DNA of 8,868 nucleotides, from NCBI GenBank assembly GCA_023259875.1, contig JALRFL010000096.1, positions 1 through 8,868 on the forward strand. The letters are read 5' to 3'. Source of the DNA: Alphaproteobacteria bacterium (GTDB lineage Bacteria > Pseudomonadota > Alphaproteobacteria > Puniceispirillales > UBA1172). A model generated the notes under the pieces. The model saw only the letters and a program-made list of their open reading frames with translations. It did not search any database and had not been told where the DNA came from. Both the position numbers and the translations under genes were made by a program. Positions 1-5,804 of the stretch are shown piece after piece; the stretch's first letter is position 1, and the number at the start of each line of letters is the position of its first letter.

Positions 1-1110
1 TTAAATAAAGACAAAATCATTATTATTGATTTTGGTTCTCAAGTCACAAAACTTATAGCTAGAAGAATAAGAGAATTTAATGTTTATTCGGAAATTTTAA
101 CCTCAAACGAAATAAAGAAATTAGACAATTTTAACAATATAAGAGGCATTATTTTATCTGGTGGACCATCCACTGTAACCAAAGGCTTTTTTCCAAAAAT
201 TCCAAATCATATTTTTAATTTAAATATACCCATCTTAGGTATCTGCTATGGATTACAATTAATTGCTAAACATTTTGGGGGTAGGGTCAAATCTAATATT
301 AAAAAAAGAGAGTTTGGTAGAGCGGAATTAATAAATAAAAAAAAATCTAATCTAACCGAAGGATTTTTCAAAAAAAATAAAAAAACCAATGTATGGATGA
401 GTCATCAAGACTCTGTCCAAAAAATTCCTAAAGGTTTTAGTAAAATAGCATCAACTAAACATTCAATTCTGACCATTATTGAGAACGTAAATAAAAAAAT
501 ATACGGCATTCAGTTTCACCCTGAAGTAACACATACTGAAAATGGAACAACATTGCTTAAAAATTTTGTTTTAAAAATTTGTAAAGCAAAAAAACAATGG
601 AAATTAGAGTCTGAAAAATCAAGAATAATAAGGGAAATTAAAAATATTGTTCAAAATAAAAAGGTAGTTTGCGCTTTGTCTGGAGGCGTGGACAGTAGCG
701 TGGTTGCTTTACTCATTAATAAAGCAATAGGAAAAAAATTAAAATGCATCATGGTTGATACAGGGCTTATGAGAAAAGACGAATTTAAATCAACTTATAA
801 AATTTTTAAAAATAAATATAAATTAAATGTAAAGATAATTAATGCTTCTAAAATTTATTTTAAAAAACTTAAAAATATTTTTGACCCAGAAAAAAAAAGG
901 AAAATAATAGGAAATTTATTTATTCAAATTTTTGAAAAGGAAGCAAAAATGTTTAAAAATGTAAAATTTCTTGCTCAGGGAACACTTTATCCCGACATTA
1001 TAGAAAGCAGATCTGCAACTGGCAGCAAAACATCCAAGATTAAATCACATCATAATGTTGGTGGATTGCCAAAAAAAATGAATCTAAAATTATTTCAAAA
1101 AAACAAATAG
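1..1110 (+). CDS. guaA: GMP synthase (glutamine-hydrolysing), 5' partial and 3' truncated
   Basis: GMP synthase converts XMP to GMP in the cytoplasm, using ATP and ammonia from glutamine. The open frame runs from base 1 with no start codon (first codon TTA), so the N-terminus is cut by the window edge; the DFGSQ motif at visible residues 10-14 shows only a few residues are missing. The class I amidotransferase triad is present: Cys82 in GICYGLQ, His173 and Glu175 in FHPEVTHTENG. The ATP-pyrophosphatase P-loop SGGVDSS is at 227-233, and IKSHHNVGGLPKKM follows near 347-361. After the KL at 363-364 the family should continue with an EPL..LFKDEVR segment and the C-terminal dimerisation domain. 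Instead there are five unrelated residues and a TAG at 1108-1110. The visible protein is 369 residues, against about 525 for the E. coli enzyme. Codon use is extremely AT-rich, unlike everything downstream. Identity is certain; the 3' loss is most likely a chimeric junction, otherwise a broken gene. Confidence 0.93.
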   Translation, partial: LNKDKIIIIDFGSQVTKLIARRIREFNVYSEILTSNEIKKLDNFNNIRGIILSGGPSTVTKGFFPKIPNHIFNLNIPILGICYGLQLIAKHFGGRVKSNIKKREFGRAELINKKKSNLTEGFFKKNKKTNVWMSHQDSVQKIPKGFSKIASTKHSILTIIENVNKKIYGIQFHPEVTHTENGTTLLKNFVLKICKAKKQWKLESEKSRIIREIKNIVQNKKVVCALSGGVDSSVVALLINKAIGKKLKCIMVDTGLMRKDEFKSTYKIFKNKYKLNVKIINASKIYFKKLKNIFDPEKKRKIIGNLFIQIFEKEAKMFKNVKFLAQGTLYPDIIESRSATGSKTSKIKSHHNVGGLPKKMNLKLFQKNK

Positions 1111-1150
1111 ATAAAAAACCATCTCTTTCTTCACAATTAGCGGAAAACGC
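1085..1150. other. composition and homology junction (probable chimera breakpoint)
   Basis: GuaA homology ends at about 1092, and bases stay A/T-rich to about 1139. From 1140 the codons become GC-balanced (GCG GAA AAC GCA TCC). The reading frame of the downstream protein is already open from 1056, so it crosses the junction without a start codon before the GTG at 1161. I see no transposon end, direct repeat or tRNA here. The exact breakpoint cannot be placed by eye, because the downstream protein may itself begin with an A-rich, lysine-rich linker. Confidence 0.7.
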
Positions 1151-1160
1151 ATCCCTTCAA

Positions 1161-1685
1161 GTGGCCAAAACCGGCGATAATGCCCCAAAAAAAGACGACA
1201 ATCCTATCTTTGATCAGGCCGATGCAACTGTCATTCCCCTGCGGATTAAAAACCGAAACATACCGGCTGATGTGCCGAGAGAACACCCGATCGTGGCATC
1301 TGCTAAACCCCTTGCCGACGACTTGACCGCCATCAGCCAAGCCGACCAAAGGGATGACGTTTGCCATCAAGCGGATACAGAAATTGCCCAAGAAGTGATC
1401 GAAAAATCACCCCAATATCCGGCGGCTGAAACCGCCCCGATCACAGATGACCCCCGTTCACGCGACGCCATATCCCCCGATTCGGAAAGGCCAAGCCTTC
1501 CTGCCCCTTCATTTAGCGCGTCAGATGATCAAATTTTACGGAATTGGCATATCGGCGCTGAAATTGGCGCCACCATCAATGCTATTGTTGCTGATGAATT
1601 AGGCCAACAGGTGCGCCGCATTACGCGCAGTGTGATCCAAGATATGGTTCGTGATGGCACGCTAGATTTGGGTCAGAAGACATAA
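1161..1685 (+). CDS. hypothetical protein, probably N-terminally truncated
   Basis: I do not recognise this protein. From the first usable start (GTG 1161) it has 174 residues, but the frame is open from 1056 and reads through a Lys/Ser/Gln-rich stretch (SKKQIDKKPSLSSQLAEN), so the true N-terminus was probably removed by the junction. Residues 1-125 are low-complexity, rich in Pro, Asp, Ala and Glu, and look disordered. Residues about 126-168 look like a folded helical segment with alternating hydrophobic and charged residues (IGAEIGATINAIVADELG, then QQVRRITRSVIQDMV). A disordered acidic/proline linker plus a short C-terminal helical module recalls alphaproteobacterial polar-organiser PopZ proteins, but the C-terminal residues do not match the PopZ signature I know, so I do not assign it. 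No signal peptide or membrane segment is visible. It converges on mmsA with a hairpin at its stop codon. That this is a real coding frame is fairly likely; function is unknown. Confidence 0.6.
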   Translation: MAKTGDNAPKKDDNPIFDQADATVIPLRIKNRNIPADVPREHPIVASAKPLADDLTAISQADQRDDVCHQADTEIAQEVIEKSPQYPAAETAPITDDPRSRDAISPDSERPSLPAPSFSASDDQILRNWHIGAEIGATINAIVADELGQQVRRITRSVIQDMVRDGTLDLGQKT

Positions 1686-1700
1686 ATCCGTCTGACCCAA
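1668..1700. terminator. hairpin at the convergent ends of the hypothetical gene and mmsA
   Basis: A perfect 10-bp inverted repeat, TTGGGTCAGA at 1668-1677 and TCTGACCCAA at 1691-1700, encloses a 13-base loop that contains the TAA stop at 1683-1685. It lies 37 bases beyond the end of mmsA, so it could act for both convergent transcripts. Neither strand has a proper run of T directly after the stem, so it may be an RNA-stabilising or weak terminator rather than a classical intrinsic one. Confidence 0.45.
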
Positions 1701-1737
1701 GAGATTACTGTTTTATGCCCCTAAACGATACATCCTA

Positions 1738-3231
1738 TTAGTTGTTGAGTGGGAAATTGAACTGTGCGCCTGAACGGATACCCGTTGGCCAACGCGAGGT
1801 AATGGTCTTAAGGCGCGTATAAAACCGCACGCCTTCCATGCCATAGGTTCCATGATCCCCAAACAATGACCGTTTCCAGCCACCAAAGGAATGATAGGCC
1901 ACCGGAACAGGGATAGGCACATTTATGCCAACCATGCCAATTTCAATCTGATCCGCGAAACTGCGAGCAGCATCACCATCACGGGTAAAGATCGCTGTTC
2001 CGTTTCCGAACTCATGCGCATTAATCATGGACACCGCTTGATTATAGTCATCCGCGCGAACCACGCTTAACACGGGACCAAAGATTTCTTCGCGGTAAAT
2101 GGTCATATCCGTGGTCACATGGTCAAACATAGTGCCGCCAACAAAATACCCGTTTTCATAGCCTTGGAGGGAGAAATCCCGGCCATCGACCACCAGTTTA
2201 GCGCCTTCTTCAACCCCTTTGTTGATATAGCCTAGCACCTTATCGCGATGTTGCGCCGTGACAACAGGGCCCATTTCGGCATCAGGATCATTCCAAGGGC
2301 CGATTTTTATGTTTGACACCCGTGGGGCAAGTTTCTCAACCAAGCGGTCTGCGGTTTCCTGGCCAACAGGAACAGCAACCGAAATGGCCATACAGCGTTC
2401 CCCGGCCGAGCCGTACCCTGCCCCCATGAGGGCATCCACCGCTTGATCCATATCAGCATCAGGCATAATCACCATATGATTCTTTGCCCCGCCCAAGGCC
2501 TGTACCCGTTTGCCATTGGCCGTGCCAGTTTGATACACATATTCCGCAATCGGTGTTGAGCCAACAAAGCTAACCGCCTTGATCGAAGGGTGATGAAGAA
2601 TGGCATCAACTGCTGGTTTTCCGCCATTAACAATATTCAGCACACCCTCAGGAAGTCCAGCCTGATGCAACAATTCTAGCACCATTTGTGGTGCCGCTGG
2701 ATCGCGTTCTGACGGTTTCAAAATAAAGGTATTGCCGCAAGCAATCGCCATGGGGAACATCCACATAGGAACCATAGCCGGAAAGTTAAAAGGGGTAATG
2801 CCAGCAACAATACCGAGTGGCTGACGATCCGAATAACTGTCAATGGCAGGGCCAACATTGCGCGTATAGTCGCCGCGCAAAAGATGGGGAATACCGCAAG
2901 CAAACTCAACCACTTCAATGCCGCGAATCACCTCGCCTCTGGCATCTTCAAGGGTTTTGCCATGTTGGGTGCTGATGGCTTCTGCCACTTTATCCAGATT
3001 GGCTTCAAGCAGCTCTTTATATTTGAACATGACCCGCGCCCTTTTCAAAGGCGGCGTATTGGCCCAATTTGGCAGAGCGGCGAGGGCGGCGGCAACCGCT
3101 TGTTCGACCCCTGCTTCACCAGACAAGGTAACTTCGGCGATTTGCTCACCCGTTGCAGGATTAAAAATAGGCTGGCGACCCAGCTCGCCTTCAACAGGCT
3201 TATTGTTAATGATATTTTGATAAATGGTCAT
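1738..3231 (-). CDS. mmsA: methylmalonate-semialdehyde dehydrogenase (CoA-acylating)
   Basis: Oxidises methylmalonate semialdehyde to propionyl-CoA, or malonate semialdehyde to acetyl-CoA, with NAD+ and CoA. This is the late step of valine, thymine, beta-alanine or myo-inositol breakdown in the cytoplasm. The protein has 497 residues, the usual length. The aldehyde dehydrogenase fold is complete: PFNFP with Asn149 at 147-151, KPSERDP near 172-178, FVGST at 222-226, catalytic Cys280 in GSAGERC, and EEIFGPVL at 381-388. The usual ALDH general-base motif ELGGK is replaced by LGGAKNH (246-252). Loss of that glutamate is diagnostic of the MmsA/IolA subfamily, which transfers the acyl group to CoA instead of water. 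The ATG at 3231 has a clear Shine-Dalgarno (GAAGGG, about 7 bases upstream). It follows the Lrp/AsnC-type gene on the same strand with a 66-bp gap, so co-transcription or local regulation is plausible. MmsA versus IolA cannot be settled from sequence alone; no inositol genes are nearby. Confidence 0.95.
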   Translation of the reverse strand: MTIYQNIINNKPVEGELGRQPIFNPATGEQIAEVTLSGEAGVEQAVAAALAALPNWANTPPLKRARVMFKYKELLEANLDKVAEAISTQHGKTLEDARGEVIRGIEVVEFACGIPHLLRGDYTRNVGPAIDSYSDRQPLGIVAGITPFNFPAMVPMWMFPMAIACGNTFILKPSERDPAAPQMVLELLHQAGLPEGVLNIVNGGKPAVDAILHHPSIKAVSFVGSTPIAEYVYQTGTANGKRVQALGGAKNHMVIMPDADMDQAVDALMGAGYGSAGERCMAISVAVPVGQETADRLVEKLAPRVSNIKIGPWNDPDAEMGPVVTAQHRDKVLGYINKGVEEGAKLVVDGRDFSLQGYENGYFVGGTMFDHVTTDMTIYREEIFGPVLSVVRADDYNQAVSMINAHEFGNGTAIFTRDGDAARSFADQIEIGMVGINVPIPVPVAYHSFGGWKRSLFGDHGTYGMEGVRFYTRLKTITSRWPTGIRSGAQFNFPLNN

Positions 3232-3287
3232 GCGATATCCCTTCGCTTTGCCGATGTCATGATACTTTCTCTGTTTACCTTTTCCTG

Positions 3288-3312
3288 TCGGATAAGATCA
3301 ACCCTTATCCGA
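3288..3312 (-). promoter_or_regulatory. hairpin at the lrp-mmsA boundary
   Basis: A perfect 9-bp stem, TCGGATAAG at 3288-3296 and CTTATCCGA at 3304-3312, has a 7-base loop. On the minus strand it spans the last codons and TGA stop (3298-3300) of the Lrp-type gene, about 57 bases before the mmsA start. The following minus-strand sequence is A/G-rich, not a T run, so I do not call it an intrinsic terminator. It could be a processing or stability element between the two cistrons, or an operator. Confidence 0.4.
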
Positions 3313-3771
3313 GGATTTTAACGATATCGGCAACATTGTCGTGAACTTAATCTGTTCCATGGCAAAGGATGAGGACACATCAGACAATTTCACCGAGCTG
3401 ATCAATTGTTTATAAAACGCGTCATAATGTTCAATATCTGGCACCACAACACGCAACAAATAATCAATTTCCCCACTCATCCGATAGAATTCAACCACTT
3501 CGGGCATAGATGCCACCGTATCAGCAAAGGTTTTTAACCAATCTGCGTTATGTTCATTGGTGCGTACCGAAACAAAAACCGAAATATTCGCACCAATTTT
3601 TTGGGGATCAAGTAAGGCCACACGCCTCTGAATTACACCAATTTCATCAAGGCGTTGCATGCGCCGCCAACATGGCGTCACCGAAAGCCCGACACGCTTT
3701 GCAATCTCAGCGATAGGCAAACTGGCATCTTGTTGCAAGATATTTAATATTTTTTAATCGATGGCATCCAT
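3298..3771 (-). CDS. Lrp/AsnC family transcriptional regulator, interrupted by a stop at codon 6
   Basis: Feast/famine regulators bind DNA as octamers and sense amino acids or related metabolites. The full frame from ATG 3771 reads MDAID, then TAA (3754-3756), then KILNILQQDASLPIAEIAKR and onward, so a nonsense codon sits in the first helix where the family has D-[KRQ]-K-I-L. A Shine-Dalgarno-like AAGGA about a dozen bases before ATG 3771 marks this as the ancestral start. Downstream everything is intact: HTH helices 2-3 (SLPIAEIAKRVGLS, then CWRRMQRLDEIGVI) and the RAM effector domain with SGEIDYLL, ending at 3298. The only common start after the stop is TTG 3738 (146 residues), which has no Shine-Dalgarno and drops most of helix 1. 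A single change (TAA from CAA or AAA) explains it. Family assignment is very secure; whether a working protein is made is doubtful. As direct upstream neighbour of mmsA, it would be expected to control that gene. Confidence 0.85.
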
Positions 3772-3824
3772 CAGAAATTATTTTCCTTTTTTGCCTTAAT
3801 ACGGGAACCAAAAGCATTATTTTT

Positions 3825-4688
3825 CTAATTCTTCTTTTGCGCAAGGGTTTCGGCAAGGAAAGCGTAAAAACTGATCCTGCCTTGATGCCTGTCGTTTGCC
3901 GCAAGATATCGGCGATTCCAATGAAGCCTCATGGTAAGCGCTTTTTTCATCTGATGCTGTTGATAAGCCGGTAGAGCAGGCCAAGTCTTGAGGGCACTAA
4001 GCATTTGCCGATAAGAGCGATCAATCCGTTGGCTAAACCCATGGCTAGTGGTGACACTGGTGGCGTTGAGATAAAGCAAATATCTTGCCTTACCCATCAG
4101 AGGCGCGGCTTTACCATAGGCGGCAAGAACCACCATGGCGTGAAACACATCTTGTGCAGGTTGATTGATAAAAAGTGGGCTATCACTGCGCCGCATCACA
4201 GGGTGAAATGACCCCGGCCAATGGCCGAAATCTTGCAATCTTAACTGGCGTTGCCCTTGCCCCAACACTAGCACCTGATCCCCGTGGCTTGACCTAACCT
4301 CGGTCATCCCAAAGGCCAGCCCATGCCTTGCCACAACCGGCATAAGCGCATCCAAATAGCCCAGTTGCCAAGCATCATCAGCGTCAAGAAAGGCCAGATA
4401 TTTGCCTGAGGCAGCCAGAATACCCCGATTTCGGGCAGGCCCCGGACCTGTGCCAAGGCTTAAATTCGTGCAAATCGTTGTCTGCGGCCAGATTTTCGCC
4501 GCCCAGCCATAATCCCTACCATCATCCACCGATAGCACAATTTCCAGATCATCCTGCCGCCAGCCTTGCTGAACAATACTGTTGATTGCCCGGCGCAAGC
4601 TTGTCTCAGCCTGAAAACACGGGACAATAACGCTAAGCAATGGCGTCCGAGTGATACGAATGGGTAAGTGTTTATTAATACTTTTCAC
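3825..4688 (-). CDS. glycosyltransferase family 2 (GT-A fold)
   Basis: Likely transfers a sugar from a nucleotide-sugar donor to a glycan or lipid acceptor at the cytoplasmic face of the membrane. The N-terminal GT-A domain is clear: SVIVPCFQAE at 19-28, the donor-binding aspartates in SVDDG (53-57), GPGPARNRGI at 81-90, and the metal-binding DXD-type motif FLDADDAW at 100-107. The C-terminal third is basic and aromatic-rich (MRLHWNRRYLAAN) and has no confident membrane segment. The 287-residue length suits a soluble single-domain enzyme. The start is GTG 4688; no other start is available upstream in frame before a stop at 4740-4742, and the Shine-Dalgarno is weak (GGTAAAG). It is the first gene of the minus-strand block, 53 bp before the Lrp-type gene, with no other surface-polysaccharide genes around it. 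Acceptor and donor cannot be inferred. Confidence 0.85.
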   Translation of the reverse strand: MKSINKHLPIRITRTPLLSVIVPCFQAETSLRRAINSIVQQGWRQDDLEIVLSVDDGRDYGWAAKIWPQTTICTNLSLGTGPGPARNRGILAASGKYLAFLDADDAWQLGYLDALMPVVARHGLAFGMTEVRSSHGDQVLVLGQGQRQLRLQDFGHWPGSFHPVMRRSDSPLFINQPAQDVFHAMVVLAAYGKAAPLMGKARYLLYLNATSVTTSHGFSQRIDRSYRQMLSALKTWPALPAYQQHQMKKALTMRLHWNRRYLAANDRHQGRISFYAFLAETLAQKKN

Positions 4689-4725
4689 GAAAGCTTTACC
4701 AAAAAAATTGTCACATTTATTCTTC

Positions 4726-4744
4726 TTGTTAACCTTTTGTTAAC
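4726..4744. promoter_or_regulatory. tandem TTGTTAAC pair, possible operator
   Basis: TTGTTAAC occurs at 4726-4733 and again at 4737-4744, start-to-start spacing 11 bp, about one helical turn. Each copy contains the palindrome GTTAAC. The pair lies 38 bp upstream of the glycosyltransferase GTG and about 40 bp before the plus-strand terminator stem, in the AT-rich divergent region where promoters for both strands must lie. I see no convincing -35/-10 pair by eye. Which regulator would bind is unknown. Confidence 0.3.
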
Positions 4745-4783
4745 ATATTTATGCGATAACAATTTTATTGATCCTCCCCAACT

Positions 4784-4813
4784 GCACCACCATTTTTGGT
4801 GGTGCTTTTTTTT
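4784..4813 (+). terminator. strong intrinsic terminator or leader attenuator
   Basis: A perfect 8-bp stem, GCACCACC at 4784-4791 and GGTGGTGC at 4798-4805, has loop ATTTTT and is followed by eight T (4806-4813). This is a textbook Rho-independent terminator in the plus direction only. No plus-strand gene ends upstream of it; the nearest, the hypothetical gene, ends at 1685. It sits 21 bases before the ATG of the downstream methyltransferase, so it either ends a short RNA starting within about 4690-4780, acts as a 5' attenuator for that gene, or blocks transcription antisense to the minus-strand genes. Confidence 0.85.
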
Positions 4814-4834
4814 GGTTATGGCTATGGTGTCGCC

Positions 4835-5779
4835 ATGACAACGCATCTTGACCCACCTGATCATGCGCCCCAACCGCCAATGATCCTGACGCCGCAAGGA
4901 TGGCATGACTATCGGCTTTTGGATAGTGGACATGGCCAAAAACTTGAAGAAGTCGGCGGTTTTCGGTTTATTCGCCCTGAACCACAGGCTTTCTGGGCGC
5001 CTCATCTGCCCGCACAGGATTGGGCCGAACCAGCTGGAGTTTTTGTTAGTGGGTCAAGGGATCAGGACGAAGGCGGCAAATGGGAGTTATCGCCATCTTT
5101 GCCTTCGGAATGGTCAATTGGTTTTGAAGATATTCGCTTTCTTGCTATGCCCACCCCGTTTCGGCACTTTGGTTTCTTTCCCGAACAATCGCGGCATTGG
5201 CAATGGTGCGCGGATATGATCAAAGCGCGGATTAAGGCCACTGGCACACGCCCCCTTATCCTAAATCTGTTTGGTTATACCGGAGTAGCCAGCCTTCACG
5301 CCGCTAAAGCCGGGGCAGAGGTGACCCATGTGGATTCGTCCAAAAAGGCTATTGCTCAAGGGTTTGCTAATCGTGATCACGCCAATATGACCGATGCCCC
5401 AATCCGCTATATCACCGAGGATGCCCGCAGTTTTGTTGCCCGTGAAAGGCGGCGTGGTCGGCGTTATGATGGTATTATCCTTGATCCGCCAAAATATGGG
5501 CGGGGCGCAAAGGGTGAGATTTGGCGCCTTGAAGATGATCTTTCTGACTTGCTCGTTAGCCTAAAACCTCTGCTCTCGGATCAGCCTCTTTTTATGGTGC
5601 TGACCTCATACGCGATCAGGGCCAGTTTTCTGTCCTTGCATCATCTCATGGCAGATACGCTTCAGGATATGGGCGGCTTAGTTACCTCAGGGGAATTGGC
5701 TATCGCAGAGGATCGCCCTGACGGCCGGCGTCTTGGGCAAGCCATTTTCTCGCGTTGGCAAGGAAACACCGCGCCCTAA
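4835..5779 (+). CDS. class I SAM-dependent methyltransferase, RlmI/RlmK-like (probable 23S rRNA m5C methyltransferase)
   Basis: Predicted to methylate RNA, most likely 23S rRNA, with S-adenosylmethionine. The 314-residue protein shows GFFPEQ at 113-118, the SAM-binding motif I NLFGYTGVAS at 144-153, the acidic ribose-binding HVDSSKKA at 165-172, TEDAR at 194-198, and the catalytic-type ILDPPKYGRG at 215-224. These match the COG1092 group (RlmI, the RlmK half of RlmKL, and relatives). The RlmI N-terminal PUA domain is absent or unrecognisable, so the exact target base is uncertain. I choose ATG 4835: an upstream in-frame TTG (4796) lies inside the terminator hairpin and would add 13 residues not seen in the family. 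No good Shine-Dalgarno precedes ATG 4835. It converges with the TrmH-type gene, 25 bp apart. Confidence 0.85.
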   Translation: MTTHLDPPDHAPQPPMILTPQGWHDYRLLDSGHGQKLEEVGGFRFIRPEPQAFWAPHLPAQDWAEPAGVFVSGSRDQDEGGKWELSPSLPSEWSIGFEDIRFLAMPTPFRHFGFFPEQSRHWQWCADMIKARIKATGTRPLILNLFGYTGVASLHAAKAGAEVTHVDSSKKAIAQGFANRDHANMTDAPIRYITEDARSFVARERRRGRRYDGIILDPPKYGRGAKGEIWRLEDDLSDLLVSLKPLLSDQPLFMVLTSYAIRASFLSLHHLMADTLQDMGGLVTSGELAIAEDRPDGRRLGQAIFSRWQGNTAP

Positions 5780-5804
5780 TCCGCCAAACTAAGAAAACCA
5801 GACC

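Noticed and set aside
397..1110. guaA starting at ATG 397
   Set aside because: The same frame is open back to base 1 and encodes the amidotransferase N-terminus with DFGSQ and GICYGLQ, so Met at 397 is internal.
1060..1400. Simple frameshift that would restore the rest of guaA
   Set aside because: None of the three plus frames after 1092 contains the expected EPL..LFKDEVR segment or the later PGPGLGVR-type motif, so the 3' part is absent.
1161..1685. PopZ (DUF2497) assignment for the hypothetical protein
   Set aside because: The architecture is similar, but the C-terminal residues do not match the PopZ signature and the N-terminus is missing.
2884..3321. Plus-strand ORFs opposite mmsA (also near 2258-2446 and 2918-3220)
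   Set aside because: They are antisense shadows of the strongly conserved aldehyde dehydrogenase and have no family features or Shine-Dalgarno.
4796..4834. Methyltransferase start at TTG 4796
   Set aside because: It lies in the loop and right arm of the terminator; the added residues (VVLFFGYGYGVA) come from the stem and T tract.
4685..5005. 106-residue minus-strand ORF across the divergent region
   Set aside because: It is antisense to the methyltransferase and the terminator region, is basic with low-complexity stretches, and shows no recognisable domain.
5780..5804. Terminator between the two convergent RNA methyltransferases
   Set aside because: Only a 4-bp CCCT/AGGG stem near 5803-5815 without a T tract; too weak to support.
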